In this document: in pieces, positions 1-5,679 of the stretch | Layout of the letters: every line of letters starts with the position of its first letter | Position numbering within the stretch: the stretch's first letter is position 1 | Origin: Candidatus Portnoybacteria bacterium CG02_land_8_20_14_3_00_45_8 | GTDB lineage: Bacteria; Patescibacteriota; Minisyncoccia; Portnoybacterales; GWB1-42-6 | NCBI GenBank assembly: GCA_002780785.1 | Contig: PEUE01000052.1 | Span: 1-10,595 of the forward strand | Direction of reading: 5' to 3' | DNA: 10,595 bases | The notes under the pieces: generated by a model | Database searches by the model: none | Told to the model about the DNA's origin: nothing | The model's input: only the letters and a program-made list of their open reading frames with translations | Made by a program: the position numbers and the translations under genes

Positions 1-1438
1 TTCTATTTTTTCCCTCAACATAAGTCTGTTCGGTTCCCTTACCTAAAAACAAGACAATGTCCCCCGCCTGCGCCAACGACAATCCCCTCGCGATTGCCTG
101 GCGCCGGTCTAAAATAATTTCCGGCTGCGTTTTTTTGCATCCAACGGCAATTTGCTGACAAATTTCCTCCGGCAATTCATCGTACGGGTCTTCGTTGCAA
201 ATTATAACTATATCCGAATTCTCGCTGGCGATCCGGCCAAGCTCCGGCCGCTTCCACTTATCGCGCCCGCCGCCCGCTGAACCGAAGACAGAAATGATTT
301 TGGGTTTTTTCCTCCCATCCTCAATTGAGGAGGGGCTGGCCTGCCCGCCATTGGCCTGAGCCGCAGGCGATGGCAGGCGAAGGGAGGTGATGTTTCTATT
401 TTCAACACCCCACCTTAATCCTCCCCTCATCTGAGGGGAGGAGACAATATTTTTTAATCCGTTAAATAATTTAAATACTTTCTCAAAGGAATCCGGTGTG
501 TGCGCCAGGTCTACTATCACTGAAAAATCCTGCTCCTCGTCAATCATTTCCAAGCGCCCCGGAATGGCTTTGATTTTCCCTAAGGCCCGTGCCGCCGTTG
601 CCAAGTCCGCGCCGCACGCCAGCCCCACCGCCATCGCCGCCGCGCAATTATACACATTAAACTCACCGAGTAAATTTGTTTTAAACTTCACACCATTAAT
701 CTCAAATTCGCTGCCATTAGCATATAATTGAATATTAGAAATTTTGAGCTCAAATAACTCCCCCCGTAAAGGGGCGTGGCTCCCACGGGTCTTTACGCCC
801 TCGCCCCCTCTTAATTTCAGAGGGGGAACTGCTCCCTCCTTTTTAAAGGAGGGTTGGGGAGGATTTAAAAAATACCCAATTTTTTTCTTCACCGGAAATG
901 CTAAAAAATGCTCCGCATTCTCATCATCTAAATTATAGACCCCGAAGCTATTTTTGTTTCTGGCTGCCGCCGCAAATAATTTTTCTTTCTCTTGACGATA
1001 ATTCTCAAATCCGCCGTGCGCCTCCAAGTGCTCCGGCGCCAAATTGGTAAATACCGCGCCCGCCCAATTAATAAACCGATGCCGGTGCTGTTTTATTCCC
1101 TCGCTGGTTACTTCCACCAATGCATACTCACAGCCATTTTTCACTATCTGCCGCAATGTCCGCTGTATAAAAAACCGGCCGGGCATTGTCATATGATAAG
1201 GATTCATTACTTCCTTTTTCCCGTCATTTATTGTCAGCGATGAAATCCAGCCAACTTTTCTACCATTCTCTTCTAAAATCTGCCCTGCCAAAACTACTAT
1301 TGTTGACTTCCCTTTTGTCCCCGTCACACCAATCACCTTTATTTTTTTTGACGGCCAACCATAAGTCACCGCCGCCCAAAAAGCCAGCATCCAATGATAC
1401 CAGCAAAGAATAAAATCAGGAATTAATTTTTTAAGCAT
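1..1438 (-). CDS. murE: MurE-type Mur ligase (UDP-N-acetylmuramyl peptide synthetase), C-terminus cut by window edge
   Basis: Cytoplasmic ATP-dependent ligase that adds the third stem-peptide residue to UDP-MurNAc-dipeptide. I translated the minus strand and the frame is open to base 1, giving about 479 codons without a stop. Seen, numbered from the ATG at 1438: a hydrophobic helix at about 9-27, P-loop GTKGKST at 40-46, VEVTSEG, then TNLAPEHLEAHG, VDLAHTPDS, and VFGSAGGGRDKWKRPE followed by NEDPYDE. The last group is the C-terminal-domain signature of MurE. The usual N-terminal domain I of about 100 residues is absent, a form I associate with Patescibacteria. The position of the usual DNPR (diaminopimelate) motif reads NEDPYDE, so the amino acid added cannot be named. 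Start choice: AGGAG lies 9 nt before this ATG; an ATG at 1447, overlapping the femABX stop as ATGA, is the alternative. Two in-frame repeat insertions interrupt the protein at about residues 192-227 and 333-379. Confidence 0.9.
   Translation of the reverse strand, partial: MLKKLIPDFILCWYHWMLAFWAAVTYGWPSKKIKVIGVTGTKGKSTIVVLAGQILEENGRKVGWISSLTINDGKKEVMNPYHMTMPGRFFIQRTLRQIVKNGCEYALVEVTSEGIKQHRHRFINWAGAVFTNLAPEHLEAHGGFENYRQEKEKLFAAAARNKNSFGVYNLDDENAEHFLAFPVKKKIGYFLNPPQPSFKKEGAVPPLKLRGGEGVKTRGSHAPLRGELFELKISNIQLYANGSEFEINGVKFKTNLLGEFNVYNCAAAMAVGLACGADLATAARALGKIKAIPGRLEMIDEEQDFSVIVDLAHTPDSFEKVFKLFNGLKNIVSSPQMRGGLRWGVENRNITSLRLPSPAAQANGGQASPSSIEDGRKKPKIISVFGSAGGGRDKWKRPELGRIASENSDIVIICNEDPYDELPEEICQQIAVGCKKTQPEIILDRRQAIARGLSLAQAGDIVLFLGKGTEQTYVEGKNR
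302..442 (-). repeat. In-frame hairpin repeat insertion B inside murE
   Basis: About 47 extra codons split the MurE C-terminal domain between the helix ending KVFKLFNGLKN and the strand beginning IISVFGSAGGG. The DNA is a chain of palindromes. An 11-bp perfect stem occupies 419-429/432-442 with a TC loop. GCCTG/CAGGC pairs at 354-358/364-368. An 11-bp stem with one mismatch, centred on CCTCAATTGAGG, covers 314-335. The encoded residues (SSPQMRGG, then a Ser/Pro/Ala/Gly/Gln-rich run) do not resemble a Mur ligase. The reading frame is kept on both sides. The exact borders are estimates, because they rest on remembered MurE family sequence rather than an alignment. Confidence 0.8.
758..865 (-). 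repeat. In-frame hairpin repeat insertion A inside murE
   Basis: About 36 codons (108 nt) interrupt the MurE central domain between KKKIGYFL and FELKISNIQL. On the DNA it is three consecutive hairpins: 765-771/791-797 plus 775-779/783-787 (CGTAAAG and CGTGG arms with a 3x3 internal loop), 804-811/819-826 (CCCCCTCT, 8 bp perfect), and 834-842/845-853 (CCCTCCTTT, 9 bp perfect, TT loop). The encoded peptide has the pattern NPPQPSFKKEG then PPLKLRGGEG, a translation I recognise as typical of dispersed repeats in bacterial genomes rather than of a folded Mur domain. No stop codon appears in the coding frame. Confidence 0.85.
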
Positions 1439-1443
1439 TTTTT

Positions 1444-2487
1444 TCATCTCCTAGCCATTTGCACCAACCGATACAAAAAATACCACAGCTTATTTAATGG
1501 ATAATCCCAATAGCCGATATAGTTAACTTCCCGCCCGCCAAAGCCCTTTTTAAAACGGGTAAAGCCCTCCCAGGACTGGCCGCGCTTATCTTTGGTGTGC
1601 TCATTCACAATACCCCAGAAATCATATTCGCTGCAACCGCGCTTTTTTGCTTCTTTTATCTGTTCCCACTGCAATAGGTGCGGCGCCATAACTTCGCGGT
1701 GCTCACTGCTGGTGGCGCCATGCAAATACGTGGCGCGATTGCCAAATAGCACAACGATATTCGCCGCAATAATTTTACATTCGTATTCAGCCACAAACAG
1801 CTCAAACTTTATATCCTCGCTATTTATTTCCAGCTGTTTTTTGTAATAATCCTTAGGATGATGTTTGATATTCTTGCGCTCCGAAGTGCCTTTGTCCACC
1901 AGCCGATAAAACTCATTAAAATAGTATTCAAAATTCGTGATATCAGATATCACGAATTTTACTTTCACGCCTTTGCGCTCGGCCAAACGAATATTGTAGC
2001 GCCATTTTTCATGCATTTGCGCCAGCAATTCTTCCTCGCTTTTTGTTATATCCAAAATTAAGGTCTGCGATGGCTCAATATCATAAGGCAACTGCTTAAA
2101 ACCCAGTTTTAATAAAACTTTTTCTATCCCCTGCCCGCTTTCCCATTCCAGTCCCAGCCGAAAAAAAATCCGGCCCGGACATTTTTTCTCTTTGATTTCC
2201 CCTATCAGGTTTTTGATTTTTTCTTTAAAATCCTGCCCTTTGGTTATTCGGCTCATCACCGGTCCGCGCTGAGCGTGCCAATATTTTTTGCCCAGCGGCA
2301 GCGGCATCTCAATAAATTGCGCCTGCATCGCCTCGCCGAAATCCGCACCAGCGGATGAAGGCGGGCCACAACATTTAAAGCGAAAAACGCGCCTACACGC
2401 GCGCTCTTGAAACTCACCCCATTCGTAGGATTGCAAAAACGAGCCGTTATTTTCTAAAATAAATTTATTCCAGCTTTCTTTATTCAT
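1444..2487 (-). CDS. FemABX-family peptidyltransferase (peptidoglycan interpeptide bridge, lipid II aminoacyltransferase type)
   Basis: Protein of 347 aa, a normal length for FemABX enzymes, which use two GNAT-like domains to transfer amino acids from aminoacyl-tRNA onto the stem peptide of peptidoglycan precursors. Seen: an N-terminal FLQSYEWGEFQE at 17-28, then MPLPLGKKYWHAQRGPV, a basic MHEKWRYNIRLAERKGV segment, and the C-terminal family signature ATYLHGATSS, then APHLLQWEQIKEAKKRG, YDFWGI and FKKGFGG. Its stop lies 5 nt before the chosen murE start, and its ATG overlaps the ruvA stop by 4 nt (ATGA), so translation is probably coupled. Pairing with murE fits a shared role in stem-peptide building. 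Which residue is transferred, and whether the donor is a tRNA, cannot be read from sequence. Odd: residues about 41-53 come from a hairpin repeat, and a 31-bp perfect palindrome lies at codons 176-186. Confidence 0.88.
   Translation of the reverse strand: MNKESWNKFILENNGSFLQSYEWGEFQERACRRVFRFKCCGPPSSAGADFGEAMQAQFIEMPLPLGKKYWHAQRGPVMSRITKGQDFKEKIKNLIGEIKEKKCPGRIFFRLGLEWESGQGIEKVLLKLGFKQLPYDIEPSQTLILDITKSEEELLAQMHEKWRYNIRLAERKGVKVKFVISDITNFEYYFNEFYRLVDKGTSERKNIKHHPKDYYKKQLEINSEDIKFELFVAEYECKIIAANIVVLFGNRATYLHGATSSEHREVMAPHLLQWEQIKEAKKRGCSEYDFWGIVNEHTKDKRGQSWEGFTRFKKGFGGREVNYIGYWDYPLNKLWYFLYRLVQMARR
1448..1452 (-). promoter_or_regulatory. Shine-Dalgarno AGGAG for murE inside the femABX 3' end
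   Basis: Read on the minus strand, AGGAG is followed by ATGAAAAAA and then ATG at 1438, a 9-nt spacing. The first ATG (1447) abuts the AGGAG with no spacing, so the site favours the start at 1438. It is the only convincing Shine-Dalgarno sequence I see before a gene in this window. Confidence 0.6.
1930..1960. repeat. 31-bp perfect palindrome inside the femABX gene
   Basis: Two 15-nt arms around a single central base (1945) pair without a mismatch: AAAATTCGTGATATC, A, GATATCACGAATTTT. It encodes roughly KFVISDITNFE in the FemABX protein, in the segment between the two halves. Unlike the other repeats here it is AT-rich. Confidence 0.9.
2332..2365 (-). repeat. In-frame hairpin repeat insertion in the femABX gene
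   Basis: Arms at 2332-2346 and 2351-2365 pair as ATCCGC/GCGGAT (loop ACCA), then a symmetric GAA/GAA internal loop, then CGCC/GGCG plus a GU and a CG pair. It encodes GPPSSAGADFGEA at residues 41-53, between the strand ending VFRFK and AQFIEMPLP. That spot is normally a short beta-turn in this family. The borders are estimated. Confidence 0.7.
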
Positions 2488-3065
2488 TTTTTACCTAATC
2501 TTTTAAGCGCCCCCCGTACGCGATTCTCTACTCCTTTGACATCTTCCGGCACCTGTTTTAGCGCGTCGCGCGCTTCATAGACCTTATAGCCCATAGCCAC
2601 CAGCGCATCAATAATTTCAATATCGTCGGCCACGCGGAATTTATCACCCGTGCCTTTGGCCAATTTTTTAACTTTACTTTTCAACTCAATCACGATTTTT
2701 TGCGCCACTTTTTTGCCAATACCAGAAACGCGGCTTAATATGGTCTCGTCGCCCAACACTATCGCCTCTTGCAAATCCTCTGTCGTGGCCACCGACAAAA
2801 TATTGGCGGCGGTCTTGGGCCCGATACCAGAGATAGAAATTAGCAACTCAAAAAGTTCCAGCTCCTCAAACGTCAAAAATCCGAACAAATCCCAGCTATT
2901 TTCCTTAACCGCCAGGTACGTAAACAGCTTTACCGCCCCATCTTTTTGTGATATTTTTGAGAGAGTTTTTTCAGCACACCAAACCTTATAGCCAAGACCA
3001 TTGACCTCTAAAATTATATATTTTTCGGCTTTAAGGGTAATTTTGCCTTCTAATGATGAGATCAT
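2484..3065 (-). CDS. ruvA: Holliday junction branch migration complex subunit RuvA
   Basis: DNA-binding subunit of the RuvAB branch-migration motor. It forms tetramers on four-way junctions and recruits the RuvB ATPase. Protein of 193 aa, close to the usual 190-205. Seen: N-terminal OB-fold beginning MISSLEGKI with VNGLGYKV (1-62, ending in LFGF), two helix-hairpin-helix motifs (SISGIGPKTAANIL at 77-90; VSGIGKKVAQKIV at 113-125), a flexible lysine-rich stretch, and the RuvB-binding domain III at about 145-190 (DALVAMGY near the start). The acidic-pin region reads KEN where E. coli has an adjacent Glu-Asp pair. It is the first gene of the ruvA-femABX-murE operon; neither ruvB nor ruvC is in the window. 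The ATG is close to the 75-bp intergenic hairpin, and no clear Shine-Dalgarno sequence precedes it. Confidence 0.96.
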   Translation of the reverse strand: MISSLEGKITLKAEKYIILEVNGLGYKVWCAEKTLSKISQKDGAVKLFTYLAVKENSWDLFGFLTFEELELFELLISISGIGPKTAANILSVATTEDLQEAIVLGDETILSRVSGIGKKVAQKIVIELKSKVKKLAKGTGDKFRVADDIEIIDALVAMGYKVYEARDALKQVPEDVKGVENRVRGALKRLGKK

Positions 3066-3070
3066 AAAAA

Positions 3071-3145
3071 CTTACAGAATTACAGATTATTACTGATATA
3101 CAGATAATTAATCCGTAAATCTGTAAGTATCTGTAAATCCGTAAG
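3071..3145. repeat. 75-bp long imperfect hairpin built from TTACAGAT-like units
   Basis: Positions 3071-3105 pair with 3111-3145: 28 of 35 positions are complementary, with a 5-nt loop. Each arm holds about four spaced copies of a TTACAGAT/TTACAGAA-like word, so it is a direct-repeat array folded into an inverted repeat. It fills most of the gap between the divergent ruvA and uvrB. If the ruvA promoter below is right, the structure forms almost the whole ruvA 5' leader. Confidence 0.88.
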
Positions 3146-3148
3146 ATA

Positions 3149-3177
3149 ATTCTATACTATTTCCCCGCCACCTTCAA
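3149..3177 (-). promoter_or_regulatory. Candidate sigma-70-type promoter for ruvA-femABX-murE
   Basis: On the minus strand, TTGAAG (-35, at 3172-3177) and TAGAAT (-10, at 3149-3154) are separated by 17 nt. The start of transcription would fall near 3142, just at the edge of the hairpin 3071-3145. The -35 matches four of six consensus bases and the -10 five of six. Confidence 0.45.
3153..3158 (+). promoter_or_regulatory. Possible -10 box (TATACT) for uvrB
   Basis: TATACT lies 24 nt before the uvrB ATG, so the transcript would have a very short leader, which agrees with the lack of a Shine-Dalgarno sequence. No good -35 lies 17 nt upstream. GATAAT at 3145-3150 is an alternative. The site overlaps the candidate ruvA -10, which would make the two promoters mutually interfering. 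Confidence 0.25.
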
Positions 3178-3181
3178 CTAT

Positions 3182-5206
3182 ATGCCTCAATTCAAACTCG
3201 CCGCTCCATTTAAGCCAACCGGCGACCAACCAACAGCTATTAATAAGCTCGTCAAAAATTGGCAAGACGGCGCCCGGCACCAGGTGCTTTTGGGCGTGAC
3301 GGGAAGCGGTAAAACCTTCACCACGGCCAATGTGATTGCTAGAGTGCAACGACCCACGCTCATAATTTCACACAATAAGACCTTGGCCGCCCAGCTATAC
3401 CAAGAATTCAAAGAATTTTTTCCGCAAAATTCCGTTAACTATTTTGTGTCATATTATGACTATTATCAACCCGAGGCCTATATTCCCCAGACCGACACCT
3501 ATATTGAAAAAGACGCCAAAATCAACCAGGAGATTGACCGCCTGCGCCACGCTTCCGTTCAAAACCTGCTGGACCGGCCCGATACTATTATTGTGGCTTC
3601 GGTTTCCTGTATTTATAATATCGGTTTGCCCGGCGACTATTTGGACTTGAGTATTGAACTGAAAGTCGGACAAATTATTTCCCGGCAAGCCCTGCTGCGA
3701 CAACTGGCAACATTGCAATACGACCGGAAAGATATTAATTTTGGCCGCGGCTCTTTCCGCGTGCGGGGCGAAAACGTGGAAATTTGGCCGGCCACCGGCG
3801 AAAAAGTTATCCGAGTGGAACTCAAAGGCAGCGCTATCGCGGCTATCATTGTTCGCCAGACAACTCTGACGCGCGACCTGTTTGATAAACGCGAGACCGA
3901 GGTTAAGACCGAACGGCTTTATCCGGCTAAGTTTTGGGTGGCGCCGCAAGATAAGCTGAAACTGGCGATAGCGAATATCCGCGCGGAGCTGGAAACCCAA
4001 CTTAAAAAACTCAAAAAGCAGGGTAAATTATTGGATGCCGAACGCTTGCGCCGCCGCACCAATTACGACTTGGAAATGATGAGAGAAGTTGGCTACTGCC
4101 ACGGCATTGAAAACTATTCGCGGCACCTGGAATTCCGCCAGCCGGGTGAACCGCCCTCTTCCCTGTTGGACTATTTTGCCCACGCGAGAAACGGCGCTAA
4201 TGATTTTTTAACCATCATTGACGAATCCCATATGACTATGCCGCAGATTGGAGCGATGTATGAGGGCGATAAAGCGCGCAAACAAACTTTAATTGATTTT
4301 GGCTTCCGCCTGCCTTCTGCCTTGGACAACCGACCGCTTAGGTTTGCTGAATTTGCCAAAAAAGTCGGCCAAACAATTTATACTTCAGCCACGCCGGGTA
4401 AATACGAGCTTGGCAAAACGCCGCATATTGTTGAACAACTTATCCGCCCAACCGGCCTTCTTGATCCGCAAATTTCAGTGCGGTCGAGCCAAAACCAAAT
4501 TCCTGACTTAATCAAAGAAATTAAAAAACGGGTCGTCAAAAAACAACGAGTGCTCGTCACCACTCTCACCAAACGCATGGCTGAAGACCTGGCTGATTAT
4601 TTAACGGAGGAAGGCATAAAAACTCACTATTTCCACTCGGAAATTAAAACCCTGGAACGGCCGGAAATCTTAAAAAAACTGCGTGAGGGGGAATATGACG
4701 TAGTAGTGGGAATAAATTTACTGCGTGAAGGGCTGGACTTACCCGAGGTCTCGCTGGTCGCAATTTTGGACGCGGACAAAGAAGGTTTCTTGCGCAATGC
4801 CACCACACTCATCCAAACCATTGGCCGCGCTTCGCGGCATTTGTCAGGTCAAGCCATAATGTATGCCGATAGAATTACTCAGTCCATGAAGCACGCGATT
4901 GAAGAAACTAATCGCCGGCGCAAAATCCAAGCCGATTACAACAAAAAGCGCGGCGTTGCCCCCAAACAAATTATCAAAGCCATTCGGGCAAGTTTTGGCG
5001 TTGCCGAGACCAACCAGCCCATCAAAGGCGGGTCCACCCCAAGCAAAGAATACTTAAAAGAGTATCTGCAAGAGCTACAATTTAAAATGGATTTAGCCAA
5101 CCGAAACTTGCAGTTTAATGAAGCCATCCGGCTCAAAGAAGAAATCAACAAATTGCTCGTCTCAATTCGGCCGAGTCAAAGCGGAAAAAAGGTTGCCAGG
5201 AAGTAG
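3182..5206 (+). CDS. uvrB: Excinuclease ABC subunit UvrB
   Basis: Damage-verification helicase subunit of nucleotide excision repair. It receives DNA from UvrA, inserts a beta-hairpin between the strands, and recruits UvrC. Protein of 674 aa, almost the same length as E. coli UvrB (673). Seen: GDQPTAI Q-motif-like start, Walker A GVTGSGKT at 38-45, the aromatic beta-hairpin YFVSYYDYYQPEAYIP at 87-102 with all key tyrosines, DESH box at 347-350, YTSATPG, EGLDLPEV, motif VI QTIGRASR at 545-552, and a C-terminal UVR domain at about 622-658 that contacts UvrC. All catalytic motifs are intact, so the protein should be functional. It is transcribed alone, divergent from ruvA. No Shine-Dalgarno sequence precedes the ATG. 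The stop codon sits in the left arm of an inverted repeat, so the last residues may be repeat-derived. Confidence 0.98.
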   Translation: MPQFKLAAPFKPTGDQPTAINKLVKNWQDGARHQVLLGVTGSGKTFTTANVIARVQRPTLIISHNKTLAAQLYQEFKEFFPQNSVNYFVSYYDYYQPEAYIPQTDTYIEKDAKINQEIDRLRHASVQNLLDRPDTIIVASVSCIYNIGLPGDYLDLSIELKVGQIISRQALLRQLATLQYDRKDINFGRGSFRVRGENVEIWPATGEKVIRVELKGSAIAAIIVRQTTLTRDLFDKRETEVKTERLYPAKFWVAPQDKLKLAIANIRAELETQLKKLKKQGKLLDAERLRRRTNYDLEMMREVGYCHGIENYSRHLEFRQPGEPPSSLLDYFAHARNGANDFLTIIDESHMTMPQIGAMYEGDKARKQTLIDFGFRLPSALDNRPLRFAEFAKKVGQTIYTSATPGKYELGKTPHIVEQLIRPTGLLDPQISVRSSQNQIPDLIKEIKKRVVKKQRVLVTTLTKRMAEDLADYLTEEGIKTHYFHSEIKTLERPEILKKLREGEYDVVVGINLLREGLDLPEVSLVAILDADKEGFLRNATTLIQTIGRASRHLSGQAIMYADRITQSMKHAIEETNRRRKIQADYNKKRGVAPKQIIKAIRASFGVAETNQPIKGGSTPSKEYLKEYLQELQFKMDLANRNLQFNEAIRLKEEINKLLVSIRPSQSGKKVARK

Positions 5207-5263
5207 AAATTCGGCTGCCGCTATCGCGGCGAATTAACGAAGTTGCCGAATTTTCACTTCCTG
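5197..5263. repeat. Inverted repeat overlapping the uvrB stop codon; possible terminator
   Basis: Arms 5197-5215 and 5245-5263 pair at 17 of 19 positions plus one GU. The loop holds a second small hairpin, GCCGC-TATC-GCGGC (5217-5230). The uvrB TAG (5204-5206) is inside the left arm. There is no T-run after the structure, so if it ends uvrB transcription it is not a classical intrinsic terminator. The right arm ends two bases before the rpsT -35 box. Confidence 0.8.
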
Positions 5264-5264
5264 T

Positions 5265-5293
5265 TTGCCAAAAAATAACTTTTCTGCTATATT
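5265..5293 (+). promoter_or_regulatory. Sigma-70-type promoter for rpsT
   Basis: TTGCCA (-35, 5265-5270; five of six matches to TTGACA), a 17-nt spacer, and TATATT (-10, 5288-5293; five of six) preceded by TGC, an extended -10. Transcription would start near 5300, leaving a leader of about 25 nt before the ATG at 5326. Confidence 0.75.
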
Positions 5294-5325
5294 CATTAAG
5301 ACATCTAAATTAGAAACTATTTCTT

Positions 5326-5583
5326 ATGCCAAATAAACCCTCAGCCAAAAAGGCCATCCGACAATCCGCCAAGCGGAATATTTTGAATTCAGCCCGCAAG
5401 GAGGCAATAAAAAACTCGGTCAAAAAGATAAAAAAGTTGGCTCAGGCCGGCAAAAAAGACGAGGCCAAAAAATTAGTAGCCGCCGCCTATCAAGCGATAG
5501 ACAAGGCGGTTAAACGCGGCGTTATCAAAAAAAACACGGCTAATCGTAAAAAATCCCGCCTAATGAAATCGTTGAATAAATAG
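5326..5583 (+). CDS. rpsT: 30S ribosomal protein S20
   Basis: Primary 16S rRNA-binding protein of the small subunit, needed for 30S assembly. Protein of 85 aa, normal for S20. Very basic, helix-only sequence with the family pattern: MPNKPSAKKAIRQSAKR at the start, NSVKKIKKL in the middle, and AYQAIDKAVKRGVIKKNTA then NRKKSRLMK at the end. It has its own promoter upstream and a strong hairpin terminator directly after the stop, so it is a single-gene unit. No clear Shine-Dalgarno sequence precedes the ATG. Confidence 0.97.
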   Translation: MPNKPSAKKAIRQSAKRNILNSARKEAIKNSVKKIKKLAQAGKKDEAKKLVAAAYQAIDKAVKRGVIKKNTANRKKSRLMKSLNK

Positions 5584-5586
5584 GCC

Positions 5587-5636
5587 AAAAACAAAAATCC
5601 GCCCCTTCGACTACGCTCAGGGCGGTTTTTTGTTTT
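5587..5636. terminator. Bidirectional intrinsic terminator between rpsT and holA
   Basis: CCGCCC (5599-5604) pairs with GGGCGG (5620-5625). The flanking A-run (5588-5597) pairs for 10 further bp with the T-run TTTTTGTTTT (5627-5636). U-tracts therefore follow the GC stem on both strands, which suits the convergent rpsT and holA genes. The loop carries CTTCGACTACGCTCA, a motif common in dispersed bacterial hairpin repeats. Confidence 0.9.
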
Positions 5637-5647
5637 ATTGTATGGTC

Positions 5648-5679
5648 TAATTCGCGCGAATACGCCTATACGAGAATTA
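5648..5679. repeat. Inverted repeat overlapping the holA stop codon
   Basis: TAATTC (5648-5653) pairs with GAATTA (5674-5679), with two more pairs after one mismatch. A perfect 12-bp palindrome ATTCGCGCGAAT occupies 5650-5661. The holA TAA (5677-5679) falls in the right arm. With the terminator beside it, nearly all of the rpsT-holA gap is repeat DNA. Confidence 0.55.

Noticed and set aside
992..1413. Plus-strand open frames in the region opposite murE
   Set aside because: They lie on the strand opposite the P-loop and active-site motifs of murE and have no recognisable content.
1..1438. Broken or frameshifted murE, because of the long repeat-like stretches
   Set aside because: Codon-by-codon reading across both insertions (865-758 and 442-302) shows one continuous frame with conserved motifs on both sides. 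It is only cut by the window edge.
2650..2991. 113-codon plus-strand open frame, opposite ruvA
   Set aside because: Overlaps the well-supported ruvA gene, including its helix-hairpin-helix motifs, and shows no protein-like pattern.
1444..3065. UGA decoded as glycine or tryptophan
   Set aside because: TGA is the natural stop of both ruvA and femABX, at the expected protein ends, so the standard bacterial code fits.
3449..4000. 183-codon open frame on the minus strand, opposite uvrB
   Set aside because: It is a shadow of uvrB codon usage, lies wholly within a strongly conserved gene, and its translation has no recognisable domain.
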